This document shows, piece after piece, positions 1-10,100 of a DNA stretch of 64,000 nt. The DNA lies in the NCBI GenBank assembly GCA_965249925.1, contig OZ252260.1:3410001-3474000 (forward strand), written 5' to 3'. The notes beneath the pieces are model-generated. The model had not been told where the DNA came from. It ran no database searches and saw only the letters and a program-made list of their open reading frames with translations. Origin of the DNA: Hoeflea_A sp965249925. GTDB taxonomy: Bacteria > Pseudomonadota > Alphaproteobacteria > Rhizobiales > Rhizobiaceae. Made by a program: the position numbers and the translations under genes. How positions within the stretch are numbered: position 1 is the stretch's first letter; each line of letters starts with the position of its first letter.

Positions 1-647
1 GCCGAAAGGACCAAGGGCGAATTCGGCTCCCAATCGACCACGCGATAGGGCCCCCTGCCGATGGCGAGATCGCCGGAGTTGAACAGGCTGCTGTCGACCA
101 GTGTGGGGTCCTCGGCGGCCTGCGGATTCGCCTCCAGAAAGCCTTCGACGGTCTCCAAAGAGAGGATTGCAACCTGGGCAAGATTGTTCGGAAGGAGCGG
201 CACGGGCTCGCTCGTCTTTAACAGCAACGTCGTCGGCCCGGTCTGCTCGATCGTCTCGACGACCTCGACGAACCTTGCAAAAGACGACGGGCTGTTCGGA
301 ACGTTGGGTACACGTTCGAACGTATAGATGACGTCCTCCGGACCGAATGGTGTCCCATCGTGGAAGGTAACCCCATCCCGAAGCTCGATCTGCCAGGTGA
401 GATCATCAAGCGGCGTCCATGCCGTCGCAAGCGCCGGCTGCAACCGCATTGTCTCATCCATATGGATGAGCCGGTCGTAGACGTTACGGAGTGCGGAGTT
501 GTTTGTTCCGATATTGTGAAAATGCGGATCGAGAGAAGAGTTCGCCGCTGCAATCCCGACCTTCAGCGTTTCTGCGGAAACCGGTGCCGCGAACGCAGCA
601 AGAGCGATTGCAATACCAAAGTGTGCATGTCGGAGTTGGAATATCAT
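1..647 (-). CDS. ABC transporter substrate-binding protein, peptide/nickel family 5 (partial, 3' end beyond window)
   Basis: Only the N-terminal 215 residues lie in the window. The protein starts MIFQLRHAHFGIAIAL, a signal peptide ending near APVSA-ETL, so the product is periplasmic. It continues with typical family-5 solute-binding features: a SLDPH segment, a PALATAW segment and the LRDGVTFHDGTPF block. It should deliver a peptide or similar solute to an inner-membrane permease, but no permease is visible here. A GGAGG ribosome site precedes the ATG. That ATG overlaps the stop of the upstream alpha/beta hydrolase by four bases (ATGA), so the two are translationally coupled. The ligand cannot be inferred from the sequence. 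Confidence 0.9.
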   Translation of the reverse strand, partial: MIFQLRHAHFGIAIALAAFAAPVSAETLKVGIAAANSSLDPHFHNIGTNNSALRNVYDRLIHMDETMRLQPALATAWTPLDDLTWQIELRDGVTFHDGTPFGPEDVIYTFERVPNVPNSPSSFARFVEVVETIEQTGPTTLLLKTSEPVPLLPNNLAQVAILSLETVEGFLEANPQAAEDPTLVDSSLFNSGDLAIGRGPYRVVDWEPNSPLVLS

Positions 648-1456
648 GTCAAATCCTCCGTGAGTTTATCAGTGTTGAAAAGGTGTTCCTGCAAAAATCC
701 GGTAACGTCCGAACGAAGGCTCTGGACCCTGATAATGTCGTGACCGGCCGACGGGTAGATGATGACCTTCGAATTTCTGTAACTGAGCAATGTACGCGCC
801 CCGTGACCGTCGCGCAGGCCAAATCCAGCCGCAATGCTGTTTTGCGCAGAAAAATAGGGGTCCGTACCGCCAATGACATTGAGAACCGGCGTCGTGACAT
901 CTTCTGGAAGGGTCGGAAGCACGGAGAAATAGGTCTCCTCGCAGGACCAGGCCAAGCAAACTCTTGGAGCCGATCGACGCGGTGACCACGCCAGGGATGC
1001 AACGGCCCCCTCGGACAGACCGATGAGCGCAAGCGGCAGCGTCTCGATGTCGACAGTGTGGCGTAAACCGGCAAGACAGAAATCAATCTCCGCAATCCGC
1101 AGACGGTGAACGCTTCTGTATGTCTCCTTATCAGCAGGAGAGATATAGCGTGGCCGATCCTTCAGGGCATGGGTTGCCGGGGCGAGCATGGCCCACCCCG
1201 GCAAATCATCCATCCATTGAGCGACTTCATCCGCCAGACCTCGCTCACGCGAACCGGTCAGAAATAATACCATCCCTCTCGGCGGCAAATCCTTCAGCAA
1301 TTCGACCGACTCGGAGAAACGTAACGTAGCCCGGCCCGGAAGCTTGAGAGCCGCCTCATCGAGCACGGCGGCAGGATCACCGTACGAAGCCAAAACATCG
1401 CGCGCGTCTGACATTGTCATGGTCCGGAATTTACGCGCCGTAGTGGCATATGTCAT
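644..1456 (-). CDS. alpha/beta hydrolase (dienelactone-hydrolase/esterase-like)
   Basis: Predicted 270-aa soluble hydrolase. A nucleophile elbow GLSEGA, a GGTDPYF acid loop and a late GHDI histidine form a plausible Ser-Asp-His triad. The reading frame is open back to about 1702, but that extension overlaps the LysR gene and its operator. The ATG at 1456 (MTYATTARKF) is therefore preferred, although no strong Shine-Dalgarno precedes it. The gene is divergent from the LysR gene and its stop overlaps the start of the substrate-binding-protein gene, which suggests hydrolysis of an imported ester, lactone or amide. The substrate is unknown. Confidence 0.75.
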   Translation of the reverse strand: MTYATTARKFRTMTMSDARDVLASYGDPAAVLDEAALKLPGRATLRFSESVELLKDLPPRGMVLFLTGSRERGLADEVAQWMDDLPGWAMLAPATHALKDRPRYISPADKETYRSVHRLRIAEIDFCLAGLRHTVDIETLPLALIGLSEGAVASLAWSPRRSAPRVCLAWSCEETYFSVLPTLPEDVTTPVLNVIGGTDPYFSAQNSIAAGFGLRDGHGARTLLSYRNSKVIIYPSAGHDIIRVQSLRSDVTGFLQEHLFNTDKLTEDLT

Positions 1457-1466
1457 GGTAAGATCA

Positions 1467-1481
1467 ATTCCGTTTTGGAAT
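1467..1481. promoter_or_regulatory. LysR-type operator (T-N11-A palindrome)
   Basis: The perfect inverted repeat ATTCC-GTTTT-GGAAT lies in the 44-bp gap between the divergent hydrolase and LysR genes. It contains the T-N11-A signature of LysR-family binding sites. It is the likely autoregulatory and activation site for the adjacent regulator. Confidence 0.6.
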
Positions 1482-1500
1482 ACTAGGGGACTCGGGTTGA

Positions 1501-2427
1501 ATGACTGAATTGCCAGACTGGACACTGAGAGAGGTGTTTCTGTTCGATGCCACGATGCGTCTCGGATCACTGACAGCGGCCGGCGCTGATCTGCGTCTCG
1601 GTCAATCGGCGGCAAGCAAACTCCTGGCCAACCTGGAGGGTAAGCTGGGCTACGCCCTGTTCGACCGACAGGGCCGTCAACTACTTCCAACGGATGCCGC
1701 ATATCGTTTCCATGCCCATGCCCGCGAGATCATCGATGTCGTGCACCGCGCGCCGGAAGCCGACGCCAACGACCGGTCGCTCACAGTCGCCCTGCCACCG
1801 ACATTTGCGGAGGGCCTCGTTCAGGCGGCGACGCGACGACTTCTCTTGGACGTTCCGGATGCCAGAATCATTATCGAGGTCCGGAACACGCCTGTCGTCG
1901 AGGAACTTGTCGCCGAAGGCCGCGTCGACCTGGGCATCACGGATGGGCGTGTCGGCAATCCCAATATTCGGACGGTTTCTTTCCACCGGTCCCTGCTGTC
2001 GGCGTTTATACCTGAGCATCATCCGCTGTCGACAAAGGACAGGATTTTTTCGACGGATCTGTCCGGACAAACCGTCGTTCACCTGACGCGACGCCACGAA
2101 AGCCGGTCGCACATGGAGCGGCTATTCTCGAAATTGACCGACCCGCCGGTTGCCCTGGCCGAAGCGTCGACGGCGATCTCCGCCATTCACATGGCAAAGG
2201 AACTTGGTGCCGTCGCCTTCACCAATGCCTTTCCGATCGCGGCTTTTCTCCCCGAAGGGATAAGACCACGGGCGTTTGAGGAGAGCATTCCGTTCGTCTC
2301 TCGCTTTTTGCTGACGGCATGGCAAAGCCCCTCCCTGCTCACAAAAACCTTCATGACGGCTGTGCGACGGACAGCCGATCATCTCGATGGCGCAGAGCGC
2401 CCAACGACCGCGGGTGTTGCCCGATGA
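1501..2427 (+). CDS. LysR-family transcriptional regulator
   Basis: 308 aa. The N-terminal winged helix-turn-helix spans roughly residues 8-65, including LRLGQSAASKLLANLE. It is followed by a LysR substrate-binding domain (about 90-295) with the usual RVDLGITDG and LSGQTVVHL segments. The gene is divergent from the hydrolase/SBP operon with a T-N11-A operator between them, so it most likely controls that operon in response to a small ligand. The effector is unknown. Confidence 0.9.
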   Translation: MTELPDWTLREVFLFDATMRLGSLTAAGADLRLGQSAASKLLANLEGKLGYALFDRQGRQLLPTDAAYRFHAHAREIIDVVHRAPEADANDRSLTVALPPTFAEGLVQAATRRLLLDVPDARIIIEVRNTPVVEELVAEGRVDLGITDGRVGNPNIRTVSFHRSLLSAFIPEHHPLSTKDRIFSTDLSGQTVVHLTRRHESRSHMERLFSKLTDPPVALAEASTAISAIHMAKELGAVAFTNAFPIAAFLPEGIRPRAFEESIPFVSRFLLTAWQSPSLLTKTFMTAVRRTADHLDGAERPTTAGVAR

Positions 2428-2556
2428 TGGCCGTGGTGTGCCGGGAGTTCAACAATCTCGCGGATCATGGAATACAAGGCTTTCAACCGATACAAGGAAT
2501 GCGGACCGGATGCGCGCCTTGCCGTGTGAACCGATTGTCCTTCGGACCGCACAGTA

Positions 2557-5500
2557 TCAGATCACCCAGATGCCGTCATCGAGGTCGGGCCCGGTCTGGT
2601 CGCGGTTCTCGGCGCTCTCGGAGAAGGCGATGAGGATGTCGTCGCGCTCCAGGCCGCGTTCCATGGCGTCGATCCAGAAGGCCCGGCCCTCCTCGTCCGG
2701 CAGACGCCCGAGCACGTTCTGATACATCGCGTCGATGTAGTCCGCATTGCTCGGATCGGACCCGTACAGCATCTCGAACTCGTCGGCCTCGATGAACACG
2801 TCGGCCAGCACCTGCAACAGGCTGTCGGCCGTCGAGCCGGGCAGATCGTCGAGGAAGTCGAGACGGTCGACCCAGTAGCGCAGGCCCGTCTCGTCCGGCG
2901 TGCGGCCCAGCGCCGCCGCATACATCCGGTACACCACCTCCACATTGGGACTGTCGATGTCGTAGATCAGGTCGCCGTCGGTGAAGTCGATGCGCTCGAC
3001 GTCGATCAACGTGTCGGTCTCGCCGTCGGGTCGCTCCACCACGATGTTGCCGCCGACCAGCGCGGCGCTCTCGCCGCCCACGGTGAAGCCGCTGGCCTCC
3101 ATCAGGTCGACGTCGAAAACGGACCGCGTCGTGGCATAGACCACCGTGTCGGTGCCGCTGCCGCCGTCGATCATGTGCGAACCGCCGCGCGGGTCGATGA
3201 TGTCGTCGCTCGCCAGCGCATAGATCAGGTCGTCGCCGTCGGTGCCGGTCAGGTCGTCCTCCTGTGGCGTGCCCCGGATGACATCGGTCAGCCCGTCGAT
3301 GCCGATGCTCACCGTCGCCGTGGCGCTGCCGCCCTTGCCGTCGGTGGTCGTATAGGTGAAGCCGTCTGTATCGGCCTCGCCGGGGCTCAGGTCGTCGAAG
3401 GCGCCCATCGGGTCGTAGACGAAGCTGCCGTTGCTGTTGAGCGTCAGCCGCGCGCCGGAGGGAAGCATGATCTCGTTGCCGACCGCCGCGGCGGCACCGT
3501 TGACGGCGCTCACCGTCAGCGCATCGCCATTGGCGTCGCTGTCGGGTCCGTTGCCGTTGTCGGAAAACACATTGCCGGTGATGGCGGTGTCCTCGTCGGT
3601 GGCAAGCGCGTCATCGGCCGCCACCGGCGCCTCGTTGCCGCCATCGATGGTGACCGTCGCGGTGGCGCCGTCGCTGCCGCCATCGCCGTCGCCGATGGTA
3701 TAGGTGAAGCTGTCGGCGAAGCTCTCGTCGTCGCCCAGCGCCTCGAAGGCGCCGTTGGTGCCGTAGAGGAAGCTGCCGTCGGCATTGAGCATCAGCAGGG
3801 CACCGGAAGGCAGCAGGATCTGGCTGCCGACGGCGGCGGCCGATCCGTTGACATGGGTGACGATGAGGCTGGTGCCGCCGTCCGGATCGCTGTCGGCGCC
3901 GTTGCCGTTGTCGGCGAGCACGTTGCCGAACACCCCACTGTCCTTGTCGGTGGCGAAGTCATCGTCGACCGCATCGGGTGCGTCGTTGACCCCGTCGATG
4001 GTCACCGTCGCCGTCGCGCTGTCGACGCCGCCATTGCCGTCGAAGATCGCATAGGTGAAGCTGTCGATGGCGGTCTCGCCCAGCGCCAGATGATCGAAGG
4101 CGCCGTTCGGATGGTAGAGGTAGCGGCCATCGGCGAACACCGTGAGCAGGGCCCCGGAAGGCAGGGTAGTCGTACTGTCGACGGCACCGAGCTGACCGTT
4201 GACCAGATAGACCGAAAGCGTGTCGCTGTCTGGATCGCTGTCGGGTCCATTGCCGTTGTCGGCCGTCAGGTCGCCGCTGATCGCCGTGTCCTCGTCGGTG
4301 CGCAGCATATCGTCAGCGGCCACTGGGGGGGCGTTCTGAAGTTCGAAAGCGCCGAGATCGACGGCGCCGTTTAAAATGCGGATTTCACCGCGCGCGTCGG
4401 TGAGGAGCGGAGCGCCATCGTTATCGACCGCCAGTGCGTCGGTGCCCGAATCCAACGCCGGGTTGGTGGTATCGCGACGCAACGCAACGGTCTTCAACGA
4501 ACCGCCATTGTCGGCCAGGACGCCGGCTTCGACGTCGGTGCCGAGGGTCGGCTCGTCTGCGTCCTGCACGCCATCGCCGTCGAGGTCGACGAAGTCGATG
4601 GTCTCGTCAAAGACAAGCTGCGCCACCTCGGCTGCCGTAGCACCGACCGGCGTGACATTGTTGTTGCCGTCGAACAGGTTCAAGCCGACCACGTTGTTGC
4701 CAGCGAATTCGGTGATGGCAAGGGGCGCAAAGACGTCGCCGGTGTTGCCGAGCCCAGCGACGAAGCTGCCGTTATTGCCGAGCACGAGTGAGTTGGCGAA
4801 AGTCGCTGTTCCTCCCGCATCGACCATGGCGATGCCGCCACCAAGCCCGTCCGGGCCGGCATAGTTGCCCGTCACCGTCGTGTTGGTCAGCGTGACGTCG
4901 CCTTCGTTGGTGCGCAGCCCGCCGCCTTCGACATCGGTCGTTTCGGTGACGGTGGTAACGCTCTCCAGGAGAGCATTGTGCGCGATGGTGGAGTTGATGG
5001 CGGTGGTCGCGCCGCCGGAATTGCGGACGCCGCCACCTTCGACTTCGAGACTGTCGCCGACGGTGCCGCCGATCGCCTGAACCAGATTGTTCGACACGGT
5101 AACGTCAAGGAGCAGGATGTCCCCGCTGGAGCTGCGCACGCCGCCGCCTTCGACATCGAATCCATCGCCGACCGTATTGCCGATCGCCTGGACCAGATTG
5201 TTCGATACGGAGCTGTCAACGAGAACGATGTCTCCACTGGAGTTGCGCACCCCGCCGCCTTCCACATCGACGTTTTCGTCGGTCGCGGTTCCTGTCACAT
5301 CAACGACGTTGTCCTCGATCGTTCCGCGGATGATCGTGATGCTGCCACCCCCCGCGCGCACGCCGCCGCCCTCCGCGTCGATGTTGCCGACGTCTGACTG
5401 GTTTTCAACGCGCAGCGTGTTGCCGGTCACCACACTGTCGACGATCAGGATGTCACCCTGGACAGTGCGCACGCCGCCGCCCTCGGCATCGACGTTGGTG

Positions 5501-6648
5501 CCGGCCGCGCCGATGTTGTCACGCACCTCGGCGGTGTTGTTTGAGACGGTGCTGTTCAGAATCGTGATGTCGCCAGCAACGGCGCGCACGCCTCCGCCTT
5601 CCACGTCGAGATCCCAGTCAGGATTAGCGGTTTGACCGATGATGCTTGCGCTGTTGCCGGTCACCACGCTGTCGACGATCAGGATGTTGCCCTGGGTAGT
5701 GCGTACGCCGCCGCCTTCGGCGTCGATGTCGTCGGGCGCGCCGGTCGAGGTGGTCCCCTCGACACGGTTGCCGCTGATCGTGCTGCTGTAGATCGAGATG
5801 GCGCCATCGCTGGCCCCGACGCCGCCGCCCCCGGCGTCGTTGCCGGTCACCGTGTTGTTGGTGATCTGGCTGTCGGTGATGGTGATGTCAGAGTCGTATC
5901 CGCCGATACCGCCGCCGAGCCCGGTCGCCGTGTTGCCGCTGATCGTCGAACCGCTGATCGTGACGGGGCCTTCTGAGAACAGGCCGCCGCCGCCGGATTC
6001 CGCTCCGCCGGCGGCGTTGGCGCTGATGGTTGAACTGCTGACCGTCGCTTCCCCGCCGACGGAGATGCCGCCGCCGTCGGCGTCGGCGGTCGAGTTGCCG
6101 CTGACGATGCTGTCGATCAACATGAGGTCGCCGGAGGTGAGCACCGCGCCGCCTTCCGCGCCGACCGCCGTGGTGCGCCCGCCGGTGAGCACCAGGCCGA
6201 CGAGGGTGACATCGGCGCCGGGGTCGGTGCTATTGAAGATGCGGGTGTTGTCCGTGTCGAGGCGCGCCGGGTCGTTCGCGAGGCTCGCGGCGACGTCCGT
6301 CAGCACGCTTTCGTCGAACGCGGTGGTCAGATCGTCGGCCTGCAGAATGTCGTTGCCGAGCGCGTCGGCGGTGATGACGATGTCGGGCATTCCGTCGTCG
6401 TTGAGGTCGCCGTCGATCGTGACGGTGTCGGTGATCTCGAGTTCCGTCCCCAGGGTCAGCCGGATCAGGCTGCTCGCACCGCCGGTGAAGACCGACGCGT
6501 CGAACAGGATGGTGTCAGCCCCGGCATTGGCGTTGGCCAGGCCGATGGCCTCGCGCAGCGACAGGCCGTTGCCGTCGTTGGTTTCAGCCGTCAGATCGCC
6601 ATTGTCGTAGGATTCGTCGATGTTGGTGGTGACGATGAAGGTCGCCAT
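2557..6648 (-). CDS. giant surface/secreted protein A: CSLREA-type, beta-helix, cadherin-like repeats, DUF4214
   Basis: 1363 aa, acidic and Asp/Asn/Gly-rich, with no Sec signal peptide. Domains in order: a CSLREA-like start (about 1-50; the usual Cys is Leu, LSLREAIGLANA); a right-handed parallel beta-helix (about 130-640) with repeats such as VEGGGVR and SSGDILL; a choice-of-anchor-Q-like segment (about 640-770, ending VDLGAFELQ); three cadherin-like/tandem-95 repeats (about 770-1120, DEDTAISGD type); an RTX-like stretch GTDGDDLIYALASDD (about 1125-1230); and a C-terminal DUF4214 domain (about 1233-1363, with YMYAAALGRTPDE-type and NVLGRLPDEEG repeats). This architecture fits a type I-secreted adhesin or matrix protein; no secretion genes are nearby. 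The RBS is GGGGG, 9 nt before ATG. The last three repeats and the C-terminus are nearly identical to those of the next three genes. Confidence 0.85.
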   Translation of the reverse strand: MATFIVTTNIDESYDNGDLTAETNDGNGLSLREAIGLANANAGADTILFDASVFTGGASSLIRLTLGTELEITDTVTIDGDLNDDGMPDIVITADALGNDILQADDLTTAFDESVLTDVAASLANDPARLDTDNTRIFNSTDPGADVTLVGLVLTGGRTTAVGAEGGAVLTSGDLMLIDSIVSGNSTADADGGGISVGGEATVSSSTISANAAGGAESGGGGLFSEGPVTISGSTISGNTATGLGGGIGGYDSDITITDSQITNNTVTGNDAGGGGVGASDGAISIYSSTISGNRVEGTTSTGAPDDIDAEGGGVRTTQGNILIVDSVVTGNSASIIGQTANPDWDLDVEGGGVRAVAGDITILNSTVSNNTAEVRDNIGAAGTNVDAEGGGVRTVQGDILIVDSVVTGNTLRVENQSDVGNIDAEGGGVRAGGGSITIIRGTIEDNVVDVTGTATDENVDVEGGGVRNSSGDIVLVDSSVSNNLVQAIGNTVGDGFDVEGGGVRSSSGDILLLDVTVSNNLVQAIGGTVGDSLEVEGGGVRNSGGATTAINSTIAHNALLESVTTVTETTDVEGGGLRTNEGDVTLTNTTVTGNYAGPDGLGGGIAMVDAGGTATFANSLVLGNNGSFVAGLGNTGDVFAPLAITEFAGNNVVGLNLFDGNNNVTPVGATAAEVAQLVFDETIDFVDLDGDGVQDADEPTLGTDVEAGVLADNGGSLKTVALRRDTTNPALDSGTDALAVDNDGAPLLTDARGEIRILNGAVDLGAFELQNAPPVAADDMLRTDEDTAISGDLTADNGNGPDSDPDSDTLSVYLVNGQLGAVDSTTTLPSGALLTVFADGRYLYHPNGAFDHLALGETAIDSFTYAIFDGNGGVDSATATVTIDGVNDAPDAVDDDFATDKDSGVFGNVLADNGNGADSDPDGGTSLIVTHVNGSAAAVGSQILLPSGALLMLNADGSFLYGTNGAFEALGDDESFADSFTYTIGDGDGGSDGATATVTIDGGNEAPVAADDALATDEDTAITGNVFSDNGNGPDSDANGDALTVSAVNGAAAAVGNEIMLPSGARLTLNSNGSFVYDPMGAFDDLSPGEADTDGFTYTTTDGKGGSATATVSIGIDGLTDVIRGTPQEDDLTGTDGDDLIYALASDDIIDPRGGSHMIDGGSGTDTVVYATTRSVFDVDLMEASGFTVGGESAALVGGNIVVERPDGETDTLIDVERIDFTDGDLIYDIDSPNVEVVYRMYAAALGRTPDETGLRYWVDRLDFLDDLPGSTADSLLQVLADVFIEADEFEMLYGSDPSNADYIDAMYQNVLGRLPDEEGRAFWIDAMERGLERDDILIAFSESAENRDQTGPDLDDGIWVI

Positions 6649-7132
6649 GGTGAAATGCCCCCGTGATCAATTGCTTGAAGGAACAGCTGCGCATAGGCGC
6701 GCGGCTGGCGGTCGCGGACCGGTATCGATACGTCGGACTGTGGAAAGACTGGCGGTGTAAGGTGCTGCGGAGGGCGCAGCTTCAGGTGCCGGGAACGGGT
6801 CGCGACGAACCGCACCAACGTGCGATGGCGATCGATCCGTCTATCGCAATAACGACCCACGTGCGGCCGGGTCGGCAGAAAAATATCGGCCACGGCACAG
6901 TCCGAATCAACACGCCGACGCACCCATCGCCCCACGCAACCCGCGCTCACGACGGGTCGATATCGGCCAAAGCCGTCGCCCCGGAATCACTCAGTCATTA
7001 AAGCCGACAACATGCCCCATCCGCATCTCGCCGCCTGTTCGCGAATACCAAGCGGACAGGCGGAAGTAAAGCAAAATCCATACCCGGTTGCGGTGTCAGC
7101 AGGCAGGTGAACAGGCGATCCGGCGACGATGC
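6649..7132 (-). promoter_or_regulatory. long leader region of adhesin A with conserved hairpin block
   Basis: 484-bp non-coding stretch between the stop of protein B and the start of protein A. It is almost identical to 15961-16443. About 6946-7090 holds a block found upstream of all four giant genes. It includes the hairpin at 7031-7063 (CCGCCTGT / ACAGGCGG arms, extended inwards by TCGC/GCGG, with loop GAATACCAA), flanked by GGAAGTAAAG. The block is probably promoter, operator or 5'-UTR structure. No convincing protein gene is present. Confidence 0.5.
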
Positions 7133-10100
7133 TCAGATCACCCAGATGCCGTCATCGAGGTCGGGTGCGGTCTGGTCGCGGTTCTCGGCGCTCTCGGAGA
7201 AGGCGATGAGGATGTCGTCGCGCTCCAGGCCGCGTTCCATGGCGTCGATCCAGAAGGCCCGGCCCTCGTCGTCCGGCAGACGCCCGAGCACGTTCTGATA
7301 CATCGCGTCGATGTAGTCCGCATTGCTCGGATCGGACCCGTACAGCATCTCGAACTCGTCGGCCTCGATGAACACGTCGGCCAGCACCTGCAACAGGCTG
7401 TCGGCCGTCGAACCGGGCAGATCGTCGAGGAAGTCGAGACGGTCGACCCAGTAGCGCAGGCCCGTCTCGTCCGGCGTGCGGCCCAGCGCCGCCGCATACA
7501 TCCGGTACACCACCTCCACATTGGGACTGTCGATGTCGTAGATCAGGTCGCCGTCGGTGAAGTCGATGCGCTCGACGTCGATCAGCGTGTCGGTCTCGCC
7601 GTCGGGTCGCTCCACCACGATGTGGCCACCGACCAGCGCCGCGCTCTCGCCGGCCACCGTGAAGCCGCTGGCCTCTATCAGGTCGACGTCGAAAACGGAC
7701 CGCGTCGTGGCATAGACCACCGTGTCGGAGCCGCCACCGCCGTCGATCATGTGCGAACCGCCGCGCGGGTCGATGATGTCGTCGCTCGCCAGCGCATAGA
7801 TCTGGTCGTCGCCGTCGGTGCCCGACAGGTTGTCTTCGTCCGGTGTGCCCTGGATGACGTCGACAAGTCCGTCAATGCCGATGCTCACCGTCGCCGTGGC
7901 GCTGCCGCCCTTGCCATCGGTGATCGTATAGGTGAAGCCGTCTGTATCGGCCTCGCCGGGGCTGAGGTCGTCGAAGGCGCCCATCGGGTCGTAGACGAAG
8001 CTGCCGTTGCTGTTGAGCGTCAGCCGCGCGCCAGAGGGCAGCATGATCTCGTTGCCGACCGCCGCGGCGGCACCGTTGACGGCGCTCACCGTCAGGGTGT
8101 CGCCATTGGCGTCGCTGTCGGGTCCGTTGCCGTTGTCGGAAAACACATTGCCGGTGATGGCGGTGTCCTCGTCGGTGGCAAGCGCGTCATCGGCCGCCAC
8201 CGGCGCCTCGTTGCCGCCATCGATGGTGACCGTCGCGGTGGCGCCGTCGCTGCCGCCATCGCCGTCGCCGATGGTGTAGGTGAAGCTGTCGGCGAAGCTC
8301 TCGTCGTCGCCCAGCGCCTCGAAGGCGCCGTTGGTGCCGTAGAGGAAGCTGCCGTCGGCATTGAGCATCAGCAGGGCACCGGAAGGCAGCAGGATCTGGC
8401 TGCCGACGGCGGCGGCCGATCCGTTGACATGGGTGACGATGAGGCTGGTGCCGCCGTCCGGATCGCTGTCGGCGCCGTTGCCGTTGTCGGCCAGCACGTT
8501 GCCGAACACCCCACTGTCCTTGCCGGTGGCGAAGTCATCGTCGACCGCATCGGGTGCGTCGTTGACCCCGTCGATGGTCACCGTCGCCGTCGCGCTGTCG
8601 ACGCCGCCATTGCCGTCGAAGATCGCATAGGTGAAGCTGTCGATGGCGGTCTCGCCCAGCGCCAGATGATCGAAGGCGCCGTTCGGATGGTAGAGGTAGC
8701 GGCCATCGGCGAACACCGTGAGCAGGGCCCCGGAAGGCAGGGTAGTCGTACTGTCGACGGCACCGAGCTGACCGTTGACCAGATAGACCGAAAGCGTGTC
8801 GCTGTCTGGATCGCTGTCGGGTCCATTGCCGTTGTCGGCCGTCAGGTCGCCGCTGATCGCCGTGTCCTCGTCGGTGGCGAGCGCATCGTCTCGTGCCACC
8901 GGCGGGTCGTTGATCGGATTGACGTCGATGGTCACGGTCGCGGTGTCGGTCAGAGTCCCGTCGCTCACCTGGTAGGCGAACATGTCGACGCCGTTGACGT
9001 CGACACCCGGGATGTAGGTGAAGGCGCCGTCGTTGCCGAGGGTCAGGGTGCCGCCCGACACGTCCTGAAGCAGGCTCACGGTCAGAGCGTCGACGTCGAT
9101 GTCGCTGTCGGCACCGCTGCCGTTGTCGACCAGCACGTTGCCGCTGACCGGCGTGTCCTCGTCGGTGCTGAACGCATCGTCGGCGGCCACTGGGGCGTCG
9201 TTGACCGGGGTGACGGTGACGGTCACCGTCGCGGTATCGGTGCCGCTATTGCCGTCAGAGACGGTGTAGCTGATGGTATCCGTTCCGTTGAAGTCCGCGT
9301 CGGGCGTGTATGTCAGCGTACCATCGGCTTCGATGACCGCCGTGCCGTTTTGCGCACTCGCCTGGGTGACCGTGAGATCGTCATTGTCCGGATCGCTGTC
9401 ATTGGTGAGCACGTCGATGGTGACGGGCGTGTCTTCGTCCGTGACGGCGGTGTCGTCGACGGCCACCGGGTCGTCGGCGACGCCCGAGATCGCGATGACG
9501 AATGTCTGTTCGGTGCTGGTGTCGACGCCGCCATTTGCGGTGCCGCCGTCGTCCTTCGCCACGACGGTGACCGTGGCGGTGCCGAAGGCATTCGCGGCCG
9601 GTGTGTATGTCAGTGTGCCGTCGGCCGCCACCGTCGGCTGGGCGGCGAACAGGGCATTGTTGTCGTTGATGACGTCAAACGAAAGGTTCTGTGTGGACTC
9701 GTTCGCCGGACCGGTGCTGAGTCCAGTCGCCCATCCCACCACCGTCTGTTCGCCGGCATCCTCGTCGATCGACTGATCCGGACCGGCTGTGAAGCTCGGC
9801 GCATCGTTGACCGCAGTGATGTTGATGTTGACCGTTTCGGCGCTTGCCGACTGAGCAAAATCCGCCACCGTCACCGTGATTGTCGCGGCGGCGTCGCCGT
9901 TTACGTTCGCCGCACCAGTGTATTGGATGTTCGTTACCGTATCGAGGTAGGTGTTGATGTCCGCGGCGGCGCCCACAAGCGTGATGGTTTGATCATTGAC
10001 GAGCGTCTCGGTCACCGTTGTGCCGCCATCGCCGGGAGTCGAAAAGGCCCCTGAATCGAGCGCCAGCGTGACCGTGATATTGTCGCCATCCGTGTCGCCA

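Noticed and set aside
7031..7063. Conserved hairpins read as transcription terminators of the preceding adhesin gene
   Set aside because: No T-run follows, the motif is missing after adhesin A, and a copy lies after the unrelated HxlR gene, so the leader explanation is better.
7088..10054. 988-codon open frame on the plus strand, and similar long frames at 11818-14907 and 17740-20961
   Set aside because: These are antisense to the giant surface-protein genes. Their sequence is an echo of GC-rich codon bias in the repeat-coding strand, with no start signals and no domain logic.
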